Notes: generated from the sequence alone by a model not told the origin. Positions 36,246 through 47,199 are shown, numbered from the stretch's first letter. The stretch is 64,000 nt of DNA from Myotis daubentonii (GCF_963259705.1 NC_081844.1:111137965-111201964); one strand, 5' to 3'. Numbers and translations: made by a program.

Positions 36246-39049
36246 TTTCAAAATAAAAGGTTTCTTTAAAAATTGTGGGAAACACTCGTTGGTTTTAGCA
36301 AAGGGAAAAGGCAGTTTGCTGCCGTGAGTCAGCCTTTCATTTTTTAATCGTTGGGGTAGTAAGTCCAGGGGCAGTGTGGGCTCTGACCCTGCGCCGGCCG
36401 GTGGGGACGTGGGCTTCCCCTGGGGAAGGAAGGGGGCTCCTGAGGGACAGCAGTTCTGGGACCCGCCTCCGTCTGTCCCTGAGCTCCGGGCTCTGCAGGG
36501 CCTGGCCGGCTCAGCTTGTGGACAGAGGCTGTGGCTGGGGCTCACTCAGCCTCAGGGGCCTCTGGGCAGCTCCAGCCGTGGCTGCCCTTTGGGACTGTCC
36601 ACCTCTGCAAACAGGCTGAGCCAGCAGCTGCCTCTCCCAGCCCAGGCCTCCCGCCCTCCCTGTGGCCGCCCGAGAGCAGCGTCACTTTCAGTGCACACTT
36701 CCCTCACCCGCTGGGGCTGGGGGTGGGAGGGGGTGGAGGGGCTCTCCTGGGAAGCCCAGGCCAGCCCCACCCTGGCCTCTGCTGTGATCCTGCTGGGGGG
36801 CTGCACCCCTCCCTCCCAGCCAGCAGCCTCCACATCACAGGCCGTGGGAGCTCTGGGGACCGAGCAGCGACACCCCCCAAGTCCCGCTCCCCTGGGCCTC
36901 ACCCCAGGCCCTGTCGGGGCAGCTCGCCGGCAGCCATGCATCCTGGTGGCACTTTCTGGTGAAGGAGTGGGCGCCAGGCACCGCCTGCCGGGCGGGTGGT
37001 GGGAGGCGCCCGGTAAAGCTGGGCTCTGCGGCAGGTGCCAGGCTTCTGGGCGCAGAGTGGTGTCGGGTGCCGGTCAGCCCCTCCGCGCCCCCCGCGCCCT
37101 CGCTCCTGGGAGCTCCAGCTCCCTGCCTGTGCTCCCGGCGGCGTGGTGGGCGCGTGGCTCCAGACAGCAGTGTGTGCGTGCTCAGCCTGGGGCCTCGGAC
37201 GGCCGTAGGCAGCAGTGGGGTCGTCGTCCGCAGTAGGGCCAATGCTAGGGCTTCTGTCTCCTGCTGGAGTCACTTTCCTTTATTCCACGTTTTGGAAAAT
37301 AAATGCCCAGTCCACGCAGGGAGGGTGCTCCAGCTCCTGCAGAGGCAGAGGTGGGGCAGGTGCGCCCTGGCTGTGGCTTCCCCAGACCTCACCCAGGAAA
37401 AGCGTGCCCCTGGCCTGACCGCCCTGCGTGTGGGGTCAGTAGCTCCCTCCAGCGGGCAGTGCGGGGTCTGGTGCCTCATCCCGGCTCTGCTGCTGGCGGC
37501 CGGGCCAGGCCTGTGCAGAGCCCACACCCTCAGCCCAGCTGCCTCAGAGGCTCTGGCGTCAGGGCTCGCGTCCTGGTGCTGATGGCGCGACCTGGTGCTG
37601 GCGGCTGGGCGCTCTCCGTGTCCCCAGCAGGCAGCTCTGCCCACAGCCGGGCCCGGCCTCGGCCTCTCCCACTCCTTGTGGACGAAATGCTTTGTCTTCA
37701 TGCTGGACGCCTGTGGACGGGCGGGCAGGCGGTCGTCCCAGCAGCCTGGGGACTGCAGTGCTCAGAGCACCCCCCCACCCCCCCGTCCAGCCCCGAGGCC
37801 CGGGTGAGCGCCTGTGCCCTGCAGCCTGTCACTCGGGCTCACTGTGGGGAGGGGGACACCCCACTGAGTGACGGTGTACTGTCTCAGGCAGGAAGCCCAA
37901 ACTGGACAGTCCAGAGCCCTGGGCCATGCTTATGTCTCCAGGGGAAGCCAGGGCCCTTTGGGGGGTCCCACCCCCACAGGAAGAGCAGAGAGAGGGTCCC
38001 TAGGGCACGCCTGTGCCAGGGCCGCCCTCAGTCCAACCCTGCTTGGCCTGAGCAAGTGCTGGGGCCCAGTCATGGGCACCAGACGCAGCCTGGTACCCAC
38101 GTGGGGTGCACAGCCCAGCGCCCCTCTCTGCCCCTTGCTGCATTGCACTGCCCGAGGCTGCCGACGGCTGGGTGCTGACCTGAGCCCCCGGGTGCTGCCT
38201 GAGCCTGGTGGTCAGGCCATTGGCCAGGAGAGCCCAGGCAGCGGATGACGCCTCGGCGGTGGGGACGGATGGTTGTCTTGCTGCCGCCAGGCTTTCTGGG
38301 GTGCCCGCGGGCCGTGGTCATTGCCACCATCCTCCGGGACTGGGCACGCCCCTTCCACACACAGATGCCCCGAACCCTTGCTGCCCTGCCCCCCAGCCTG
38401 CGGTCTGTGTGCCCGCACGTGCGGGGAGCCGGAAGGAGGCCCTCGAGGTGGCCTGTGAGCCCAGCCCAAGGCGGAGGGCGCACGGGCTGCCTGTGAGGCT
38501 GCCACCCCCAGGCCCTGACGCTGGTGAATTCCACCTGGCTCAGGGAGGAGGAGGGAGGGGCTGACGGAGCTGGGTTGGTTTGTTGTAGAAGATTCCAGAA
38601 GGAGCGAGTGTTGTCAAGGGACTGGCGCTTTATGGGGGGCCTGCTAGGGGGCGTGGGCGTGGGGGGAGCAGAGGACGGAGGGGGCTGGAGCCCCACTCTG
38701 CTCGGCTCTGCGCTGGGGCCGCGTCCCGGGCCCGTCCCCTGAGGGCCCGCCCGACCCAGAGTGACCAGTGTCCGTCTCCCTGGGAGAGTGGTCGCCGCCC
38801 AGCCCCGGGGGCACTTGTCTGGTTGGGAGGGAGGAAGGGGGGCCCTGCCCTGTCAGAGGAGAGCCAGCCGCCCCGGCCCAGGGCAACCCCAGACCCCAGA
38901 GCCGGTCTCCCGCCAGCCCTCTGCGGGGTCAGCGCTGACCGCTGAGCGGGCAGGACGGCGGGGACGCGGGTCTGCACCCCTGGCCGAGGGCGGGGTCGGG
39001 GTCGGGAGCGAGTGCAGCTCCTGGAACCCGGACGGGTCCCTTCCCCTAG
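36246..39049. other. Last large C7orf50 intron segment, no other gene
   Basis: Begins at the Helitron right flank (AT-rich to about 36.38 kb), then GC-rich sequence without recognised coding content, ending at the ttcccctag acceptor of the C7orf50 exon at 39050. Confidence 0.5.
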
Positions 39050-40188
39050 GAGAGCGCGAGCTCAGAGGCGGAGCTGACCCCCAGGGAGAAGCGGGTCCTG
39101 GAGAGAAAGCGGAAGAAGGAGCGGAAGAAAGCGGAGAGAAAGCGGCTCCGGGAGGCGGCGGCCGCGGCTGCGGCCCCGGCCCTGCCAGCCAAGCCCTCGG
39201 GTGCCCAGCTGGCCCTGGACTACCTCTGTGGGTGAGAGGCCGCGGGGGCTGGGGGGGGCTGGACCCCAGGACTGTGGTCCCTGGGAGGACGGGGCGGCCC
39301 GTTCTGGCCGGGGCTGCCCTGTGCTCCCCGTGAAGCACCCCGTGAAGCGCCCCTGTCCCCGGCAGACGGGTCACCTACAGCTGGGCGGCCGGCGGGCCCC
39401 GCCCCAGAGGAATGGCAGGTGGGCCCGGTACACCCCCGCCTCACCCAGGGCCTCGCTCCATGTCTGTGCCCTCGGGCTGGGGGGCCCCCAGAGCCCCCCT
39501 GGACACTGCCCCGGCCACGCAGAGGCCACCCGGCCAGTGGTGCAGACAGACCTCAGGCCTCTGCCTGGTGCTGAGACCCCGTGTCCTCTCCAGCTGGGCC
39601 CAGAAGCGCCAGAACTGGCGGTTCCAGAAGACGCGGCAGACCTGGCTCCTGCTGCACATGTACGACTACGACCAGGTGTGCACCGGGGGCGGGGCCGGGG
39701 GGCGGGGCGGGGCGGAGGGGGTCCCCCAGCCCTGCCTGCACCGCCCCGCCCCTCCATCTCTGCCCCTGACCCTGCACAGTGGTGCCTCCTTCCTTCGGGT
39801 GCTGGGGGCCCAGCTCAAATAGAGCCTGGGCGGGGCTGGCCTCCAGCAGATGAAGTCTCAGCACCCCTCCCCTTGCACCACCCCAGGCCCTCGGTCCCCG
39901 GGTGAGAGCGTTGGGCAGCGCCGTGGGCCTGAGGCACCAGCGGCAGGGCCGGAACCAGCATCCTCCCGCCTGGCTGCTGACCGCCCCGTCCCTCCCGCAC
40001 AGGTCCCCGACCAGCACTTCCCCACCCTGCTGGCCTACTTGGAGGGCCTGCGGGGCCGGGCCAGGGAGCTGACCCTGCAGGAGGCCGAGGCCGTGATGCA
40101 GCAGCTGGACAAGGCGGGTGCCAGCCCGGGCCGCCCCCTGCTGGAGTGGAGCCGGCGCGCCCGGCAGGTGCTGCAGCTGCTCTCCTAG
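39050..40188 (+). CDS. C7orf50: C7orf50 orthologue, last three coding exons (partial)
   Basis: Three exons splice cleanly: 39050-39231 (acceptor ttcccctag, donor gtgaga), 39594-39675 (acceptor cctctccag, donor gtgtgc) and 40003-40188 (acceptor cccgcacag, stop TAG). The joined product is 149 residues. It has a highly basic segment ([16 protein letters not shown]), a seven-alanine tract, then the conserved core [57 protein letters not shown] and the C-terminal [10 protein letters not shown]. These match human C7orf50 (194 aa), leaving roughly the first 55 residues to upstream exons that I could not find in the window. The human protein is nucleolar and RNA-associated, of poorly defined function. 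The basic block fits nucleolar targeting. GPR146 lies antisense in its upstream intron. Confidence 0.93.
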
Positions 40189-40422
40189 GGCCACAGACCC
40201 CACCAGGTGCCAGCCCAGCTGCCCTCGGGCCCGGACGCTGCCTGTTGTCTACCAGGGCCCAGAGCCTGGCAGAGCTCCCGTCCCGCCCGCCACAGGCCAC
40301 GTGTTTCCTGCCCCCGCCTGCCCGCGGGGAGCCTCCGGGGCCGCGGCCGTCCACCTCTTGCCTCCCTGCTTGGGCCAAACCCCAGCCTCACTGCCCGCTC
40401 CAGGGGAACTGGCTGTGCTTCC

Positions 40423-40428
40423 AATAAA
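40423..40428 (+). terminator. C7orf50 poly(A) signal
   Basis: A canonical AATAAA 235 bp after the stop codon. It is followed within about 30 bp by a GT-containing stretch. The short 3' UTR is consistent with the compact tail-to-tail arrangement with CYP2W1. Confidence 0.8.
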
Positions 40429-40449
40429 GCGTCCACGCCGGCCACGGCT

Positions 40450-41287
40450 CTGGTCCTCCGTCCGCCCTCGCTTGCTTGCGGGTTGTGAGGGGTGTTTCCT
40501 GAGGGAGAGCGCGGCCACCAGGCCGTCCTGCCGTGCCCGCCCAGGGTGTGCCCGGCGTCTGTCGCTGGCGCTCCTGCAGGCTGACCCTCCTCTGGGCTGG
40601 CCCTTGGCAGCGGCCGCAGGGACCATGGAGCTGCCCTGCCACAGCCGCCCACTAGGAACACTTACCTGCTGTCTGTCTGTCTGCACGAAGACGGACCTGC
40701 TCTCCTGTTCCCAGGCAGTGCGTGCGTGGGACCCCGGAGTCACGGGCCCATTCGGGGCGAGGGGAGGGGTCAGGGCCAGTCCCTTGCCGATCACTGGGGC
40801 CTCGGCTTCTATTCGCCTGCAACCCAAAGCCCTGTCTCAGGGGATCACACCACCCCTCCCAGCTGGCACCCAGGGGTCAGCACCCCACCGTGCTGTGTGG
40901 CAACTTGGGCCCCTCCAATGCCCGCTGGTGCAGCTCAAGTCCTGATCTCACATACACAGCTATATGCACACACGTGTGTACATACACACAGCTTGTGTGC
41001 ACACGTGTGTATATCTACACATGCAGGCACGTGTGCATGCCTATGCACGCTCACACGTGTCTATACACCTGTCCGTGTTCACGTGTGTGCATGTATGCCT
41101 GTACATGCTCACACATGCACATGCAGGCACACATGGTTGCACACACACATACACTCCAGGCAGAGAGCCAGAAGAGCTTCAGGACTGAGCCTCAACACCC
41201 TCTCAGCCCTGGGGTTTGCCCTGGGGGGCCGCCTCAGCTCCGCTGGATTTGTTTTGGGTTTTTGGTTCATCTTCCCCTGAGGATAGT
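40450..41287. other. Intergenic DNA between C7orf50 and CYP2W1
   Basis: Non-coding sequence past the C7orf50 poly(A) signal, ending in the long CA/TG tract and then two SINEs. No gene recognised. Confidence 0.5.
40945..41160. repeat. Alternating CA/TG microsatellite tract
   Basis: About 215 bp of interrupted ACACAC/GTGTGT with inverted symmetry (for example cacacacgtgtgtac, gcacacgtgtgtat, cacacgtgtc). The repeated CACGTG centres make many small palindromes. It has Z-DNA and cruciform potential and lies in the gap where the converging C7orf50 and CYP2W1 transcripts end. Confidence 0.85.
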
Positions 41288-41522
41288 TTTCCATTGATTT
41301 TTAGAGAGGGGGAGGGAGAGGAGGGAGAGAGAGAGACATCAATGTGAGGGAGACACATCCACTGGCTGCCTCCAGCACACACTCCAACCAGGGCCAGGGC
41401 TCAAGCCTACAACTAAGGTACATGCCCTTGACGAGAATTGAACCCGAGAAAAAAAGGAATTGAACCCAAGACCCTTCAGAGTGAGGGCCAACACGCTGAC
41501 CACTGAGCAAACCAGACAGGGC
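41288..41522 (-). mobile_element. Ves SINE with small internal duplication
   Basis: On the - strand a tRNA-like head (gccctgtctggtttgctcag, then B-box ggttcaattcc) is followed by the body and a polypyrimidine/A-rich tail at 41288-41310. The B-box region is duplicated: gaattgaacccgag and ggaattgaacccaag occur 20 bp apart near 41438 and 41456, separated by an A-run. Confidence 0.85.
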
Positions 41523-41945
41523 TCCGCTGGGTTCTCCATCTGCAGGTGGACGTCGCCCCTCAGAGCCCTGGGAGCTGAGGCCGCCCCCTGAGTGCCCTGG
41601 AGGGTTTGCTCACCGTCCGGTCCGTCGTTTTGGTTTTGGGGCCTTGGGGGGCCCCTGTGGGTGGCTAGGGGCCAGCACTGGAGCCACAGGCAGATCTGGC
41701 CAAGGGCACCTCAAGGCGGGGGTGCTGGGCACAGGTGTTCAGAGCCCATCGCCCGCCAGCATGGTCCTGCGTCAGCCCGCCTGCCCCTCTGACCCACAGG
41801 CAGAGGCACCGGGCCGGGGCCAGCTGTGTGCAGCTCCGGGGATCGGCCCGCAGTCGAGTCCCGTCTGTGTGGCCGGCGGATGCCCCATCCCAGGCCAGGT
41901 TTCCATGGTGAGGAGGGAAGTGAGGCCCGGCAGTGGCTCACTTTT

Positions 41946-42151
41946 TGGTGTTTTTTTATATATTTATTAATTTCAGAGAGGAAGGGGAAGGAGAGAGAAA
42001 CATCAATGATGAGAGAGAATCACTGATCAGCTGCCTCTTGCAGGCCCCACATGGATCGAGCCCACAACCCGGGCATGTCTGACCGGAAACCGAACTGACC
42101 TGATAGGTTCATAGGTCGACACTCAAACCATTGAGCCACACCGGCCAGGCT
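41946..42151 (-). mobile_element. Ves SINE with target-site duplication
   Basis: Full-length in structure: on the + strand an A/T tail (41950-41965), polypurine block, 'catcaatgatgagagagaatcactgatc', 'ctgcctcttgcag', a B-box complement and the head complement ending in 'ccggccagg'. Flanking direct repeats gctcactttttggt (41937-41950) and gctcactcttggt (42149-42161) form an imperfect target duplication. Its insertion point is immediately next to the putative CYP2W1 poly(A) signal. Confidence 0.9.
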
Positions 42152-42162
42152 CACTCTTGGTT

Positions 42163-42168
42163 TTTATT
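42163..42168 (-). terminator. Putative CYP2W1 poly(A) signal
   Basis: AATAAA on the - strand (tttatt on +), 533 bp beyond the CYP2W1 stop codon, is the first canonical hexamer. A SINE begins about 12 bp downstream of it, so the native downstream U/GU-rich element has been displaced or replaced by SINE sequence. Confidence 0.5.
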
Positions 42169-42464
42169 AACTTGTCCCCACGGGAGGAGGGTGCCCCCAC
42201 ACTGCCTAGTTTGGGGCCTGGCTGCACCCTCGGCAGCCTGTCTTCACGGGGAGATGGGGGAGATGTCTCAGAATCGGGCCCAGGGAGGGGGGGGGGTGTG
42301 GGTTTCATGGGTCAGACGGACTTGGAGAAGAGGCTGCACCAATGGGCACGGGCGCGGGAGGGGCTGGTGGGGGTCCTGGTGCAGGGCAGCGGCTGAACCC
42401 CGGGCCGGGGGAGGGGCAGATGAAAAGAGGTGGGGCCCTGGCTGCTCAGGGAGAGGAGGGACAA

Positions 42465-42548
42465 GGCCCAGTGTTGGGGTGCGGGGCCTGGAGGCCCAGT
42501 GTTGGGGTGCGGGGCCTGGAGGCCCAGTGTTGGAGTGCGGGGCCTGGA
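42465..42548 (-). repeat. 28-bp minisatellite in the CYP2W1 3' UTR
   Basis: Three copies of a 28-bp unit (ggcccagtgttggggtgcgg + ggcctgga) with a single substitution in the third. The array lies 150-240 bp past the CYP2W1 stop, upstream of its likely poly(A) signal, so it should be transcribed in the 3' UTR. Confidence 0.9.
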
Positions 42549-42700
42549 GGACGGCCTGCCTCCACGGCCCATGCGGGGGAAGGGACAGCTGCCGGCCCGG
42601 GCACACTGCTGGACGGGGCTGTGGTGAGCGAAGGGCCGGTGAGAACTGTCTGTCCAGGCCGCCGCCAGGCCAGTGACCCACACCCTCCCGGGCCCAGAGC

Positions 42701-45700
42701 TCAGGCCAGGCCTCCTCGGTCAGCGCCCTGGGGCCTGGGCACGGCACACAGGACTTGGGCCGGCGGCCGCATGGTGAAGGCGGGCGCGGGCACGGTGCGC
42801 AGGCCAGCGGGGCCGAGGCCGGGCGGGGGCTGCAGGCGGAAGCTCTGGAGGAGGCCGGCGAAGAGCAGGAACAGCTCTGTCCGGGCCAGGCTCTCCCCCA
42901 GGCAGACGCGGCGGCCTGCGGGGAAACCGAGGCAGGGGTGTCAGCTCCCAGCTGGGCGGCGGGGGTGGGGGAAGGCTGGGAGTCCAGCCCCCGAGATCCC
43001 GGGCCCCGAGGTCCCGGCTCGCAGCTGCCCACCCGCGGAGAAGGGCAGGAAGGCCTCCCGCTTCACGAAGTGCCCCTCGGCGTCCAGGAAGTGCCCCGGG
43101 TTGAACTGGCCGGGCGTCTCCCACTGCGTCTTGTCCAGGAGCACGGAGCTCAGCAAGGGGACCACGGGCGTGCCCTGCGGGGGGAGCAGCTGGGCTGGCT
43201 GGGGTGCCTGGCCCCCCGCAGGCCCTGGACAGGAGCCCTAACAGGGTCCCGGGGAGGCCGGCGCCCGTGAGGGCTGCCCCAGGGTGGACCCCGCACTCGC
43301 TGCGCCCCCCGTTTCACAGGGGACCCCAAACCACAGGGGGGGCCCAGGCCTACTGCTCTGACGCCCTCCCTGCCACCCTGTGAGCCCGGCATCAGGGCAC
43401 CCGCCGCCTCCCCTGCCCCAAGAGAGAGCCGGTGCGGCTCGGGGCTGTGGACGAGGCCGGCCGCCCACCTTGGGGAGCAGGTAGCCGCCCAGGCGTGTGG
43501 TGCCGGCCGTGCAGCGGGGCACGTGGGGCAGGAGGGTGATGAACCTCTGCACCTCGTGCAGCACGGCGTTGGTGTAGGGCAGTGCCCGCTGGTCCTCGGG
43601 CCGGGGTGGCCGCCCGGGCCCCAGCACCCGGTCCAGCTCCTCCTGCACCCGGTCTGCAGGCGAGAGAGGGCGCCAGTGTCCCTGGGGGCCTCCGTCCCTG
43701 GGCCCCGGGGCCCCGCCCACCGGGGGCTGGCGCAGGCGAGGGCGGCGCACACCCACCCTGCACGCTCGGGTGCCTGCCCATCAGGAGTGCTGCCCACTGC
43801 AGTGTGGCCGAGGTGGTCTCGGTGCCGGCCATGACCATGTCCAGGACGCAGGCTACCACGTTCTCCTCCGAGAACAAGCCATCGGGGTCTGTCCCCTGCG
43901 GGCGGGTGGGCAGGGCTTAACGGAGGCTGCCCCCGGCCCCCCAGCTCTGGGCTCCAGAAAAGGGGCAGAAGCCAGACTTGGCGGGAAGGGCAGCGCCAGG
44001 ATCCCTGAGTGCCTGCCGTGCACACGGGGCTCACCCGTCCTCCCAGCTGCCCCGGCGACACCGGCCCCTCTCACAGGTGGAGACAGAGGCTCAGGGAAGC
44101 CCCAGGCGGCGGGGGAGGAGCTGGGCAGGACCAGGTGGGCCCGGGGGGCCAGGCCTGGGGGTAGGTGGGGGGGCTGAACCACACCTGGCCTTGCTGTCTC
44201 AGGGCGTCCACGTAGCTGTGCACGGGGCCTCCCCGGGGCGGCCGCGCCTCGAGGAGGGCTCTCAGGATGGCCCGCACCTCGTCGATCTTCCTCAGGACCG
44301 GCCGGTGCAGCTGGAGGAGGGCCCCCAGCCGGGGGTAGATGTTGAACAGCTGGGGGCGGGGCAGAGCCAGTGGGGGTGGGTGAGGCTCAGTCCCCACCCC
44401 CCTGGTGGACAGAGGCGCCTGTCTGAGGGCCAGAGGAGCCTGGTGACCAGTAACACCTGGGAGACCCAGTGCCCCCTGCTCCCCACCCACCGAAGCGGGC
44501 GGCGGGGAGGGCTGGAGGGCGCCGGCTGCGCTGTGGGGAGCTGTGGGGAGAGCTGAGTCGCTGCCACTGAAAGGGAGGAGTTTGCCACCTTCAGGCCTCG
44601 GCTCGGCCCTCAGCCCCTCTGAACCGGCCAGCCGGGTGGGCATGCAGTCGGCGCTCACTAGATGCGCGCTGTCCCTGCACAGCTGTGTCCCGGGAGCAAA
44701 CTACGGCACCTGGGCCGGCACCGGGGCGGTGAGCGGGCACGGGGCGGGCGCTAGAGCCTTCGGCTGCCGGGTGCCAAGCGGCCAGCCCATATCCGGTGGC
44801 TCCGCCATGGGCCTCCTGCGGCCTCCCGAGGGGGGATGGCCTGTGCAGGGACGCAGCGCCCCGCCACCTGCTCCCCGGCCAGGATTGGGGCTCGGACGCA
44901 CTTCCCAGAGCGGCGCGGCCCAGCCCAGTGCGGGCCGTGGCCCGTGGAGGCGGGCGGATTCGAGAACGAGTTCACTGAAGTTTCTGTGTTTCTTACGGTT
45001 CTAGGGGCCTCGTATACAGTTTATAAATACATTTTGTGACATTTTACGCATTTCAGTTCTCTGTTATGTTTTGAAACTTTGCTATTTCCTCATCTCTCTT
45101 CATGTTATTACTTTAACCATTTCCCAGTGATTCTTCCCAGTGTCCAGCTGTCCTCCCGTTCTTTTGTGTTTCTCGTTCTTGGATGCCCTGTTCTCCGGGA
45201 GCCTGTGCGGCCCAAGTTCATGGCCTTCGAGGCTGCCTCCACGTGAATAACAAGAATTCTCTGTCCGGGGGGCACCAGGGGGGCGTGGCCCCAAAGGTGG
45301 GACCACTGCCCTCGCCGACCTCACCTCTCCGGCCTGGTGGCCCAGGCGACCTCCGACCTCTCACCTGCAGGCCCGGCGTCCCCAGCAGGACCATGACGTC
45401 GTCGATGAGGCCCAGCAGGGACACGAACACGGGGTCTCGGTAGTTAAACCGCTGGCCGAAGAGGAGCGTGAAGGTGACGTTGGAGGGAGCCCAGCCCAGC
45501 AGGGCCAGCGGGAAGGGCCGGCCTGTGGGGAGACAGGCCTCAGCGGGGAGGGGCCCCGGGGAAGGGCCCCCCCGGCCCTCACTCACCTCCGTACTGGTCC
45601 AGCTGCCCCAGGAGGCACCGCAGCTCCCGCAGGACCTGGTCGGCCCCGGGCCCCCGCCCCGCGCCCAGGCCGTGGAGGGTGCGCACGGCGAGCTGGCGCG

Positions 45701-47151
45701 CGGCTTTCCAGCGAGGCCCCGAGGAGAAGAAGATGCCTGCAGGCCACGGGGTGGGGGGGACCCCAAAGGCAGGCGCTCACTGTCCCGCTGTCTCCCCGGC
45801 TGGCCACGTCCCCTCCGGCGTGCAGGGTCCCCGCGCACCGCCCCCACCCTCACGTGGACACCCCGTCCCCCCGCCCCCGGAAGACCAGGGCTGGTGACTG
45901 CCCCTCCCCACCGGGGGGGGGCCCCCTCCCCATCGCAAACCTACCCCTGCCCCCCTGGATGAGCTGGAAGATGGGGATGGGGGGCCGGTCGGCCAGCTCC
46001 TGCCCCGTGCCCACCAGGGCCTCCCGGACCGCCTCGTAGCCCGTCAGCACCACCGTCTTCTGGCCTCCCAAGTGGACGGTGAACACCGGCCCGTACTGTT
46101 CTGAGAGCTGGCAGTGGGGGGGCCGTGAGGAGAGGCCCGGGAGCCGCACAGCGGACTCCACAGAGCCCCCTGCACCTTCCGGAAGGGGCACCGCCTGTGG
46201 TGCTGGGTGTGGCCGTCCTGGGGGGACGCTCCGGGGGCAGGATTGAGGGCTGTGCGCTGGGGTGGCCGCCCTGGACGCTTGGGGCCTGCACAGGAGCCCC
46301 CCGGCCCCGCCCCTCGAAGGGCCCGCCTGGCCCGTGTGTCTCACTCTGACCTCCCCGCCGGCGTGAGGGCACAGAACAACATGCCAGCAAGCGCTGGCCT
46401 TGGGGGCCCCGTCCCAGTCCCCGCCCCGCTCTGGCCCCACCACACCCCTGCCCAAGGTGGGGGCTGCCATCCTCCCGCTGGGGCTGGGGCTGGGGCTCGG
46501 CCTGGGCCAGCGCTCCGGTCCCGGCCGCTCTGCCCCAGCTTCAGCGGGAGGATGGCAGCCTCAGGACCCAGGACCCAGGCCCGTAGCCATGTGCAGCCCC
46601 TCCCCACCCACCTGCAGTCTGCCGCCCAGGGAGGTGGAACCGCCGCCAGCCGCCCCTCTGGGGGGCAGCCCTGTGTGTGCTGCTCCCGGGAGTCCTGCAC
46701 CCTCCCCTCCACTGCCCCGAACCTGCCCCTGCAGCAGTCAGGGTCTCTCCAAATGCTGCCTCTTCCAGGAAGTCCTCCTGGCTCTCTGCTCCTTGGATGG
46801 CCCATCTTCAACGTGCAGTGGAGTCTTTCTCCTCCCAAGGCAGGCGGGCAGCTAGGTCCCTGTGTCCCTACCAGGCCAGCACCTGGCTGGACCACGAGCC
46901 TCCTAACCCACAGGGGTCCCCGAAAACTAGGGCTCTGCTTCCTCACGGCTGCAGGACGCCTCCCCTCTTACCTCCATCAGCGAGCGCTCCTGCTGGGACA
47001 CCCGCAGCAGATGCAGGTTCCCAATGAGGGGCAGCGGGCGCGGCCCGGGGGGCCAGCGTGGGGCCGGGCAGGGGGCACGGGCACGGGCGTGGGCGCGGAG
47101 CAGCACCCAGAGCCCCAGGAGCCCCAGGAGCCCCAGGAGCAGCGGGGCCAT
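42701..47151 (-). CDS. CYP2W1: Cytochrome P450 2W1, nine exons, apparently intact
   Basis: Exons, 5' to 3': 47151-46972, 46107-45945, 45736-45587, 45522-45365, 44349-44185, 43895-43757, 43653-43469, 43174-43033, 42915-42701. All introns are GT-AG and the joined frame is 1,497 nt, giving 498 residues against 490 in human. An N-terminal hydrophobic anchor ([15 protein letters not shown]) and hinge ([10 protein letters not shown]) precede the catalytic domain. Key motifs are the I-helix AGTETT (295-300), K-helix EVQR (352-355) and the heme loop [11 protein letters not shown] with the thiolate Cys432. The NVT sequon at Asn179 matches the glycosylated site of human CYP2W1, which has partly lumenal topology. 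Known roles are mono-oxygenation of lysophospholipids, retinoids and indoles, mainly in fetal gut and colon tumours. Oddities are an exon 5 three codons shorter than human and an extra C-terminal tail, QGADRGGLA. Divergent from COX19, convergent with C7orf50. Confidence 0.96.
44950..45200. other. AT-rich insert-like stretch in CYP2W1 intron 4
   Basis: About 250 bp of AT-rich sequence (for example gtttataaatacattttgtg, tgttattactttaacc) sits abruptly within GC-rich intron. It has no open frame, no SINE features and no obvious inverted ends, so its origin is unknown. It makes intron 4 (about 1 kb) the longest CYP2W1 intron. Confidence 0.4.
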
Positions 47152-47189
47152 GAGGACGCGGTGGTGGGGCCCCCCGTCCCGCCCTGCGC

Positions 47190-47196
47190 CTTATAG
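47190..47196 (-). promoter_or_regulatory. CYP2W1 TATA box
   Basis: CTATAAG on the - strand, about 40 bp before the CYP2W1 ATG. With a start site about 30 bp downstream, the 5' UTR would be only about 10-15 nt. The surrounding sequence is GC-rich but not a strong CpG island, which fits a tissue-restricted TATA promoter. Confidence 0.6.
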
Positions 47197-47199
47197 GCC

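Noticed and set aside
17780..39049. N-terminal coding exons of C7orf50
   Set aside because: Searched by eye for the Lys-rich N-terminus (MAKQKRK-like) and found none; they are presumably outside the window or too short to recognise.
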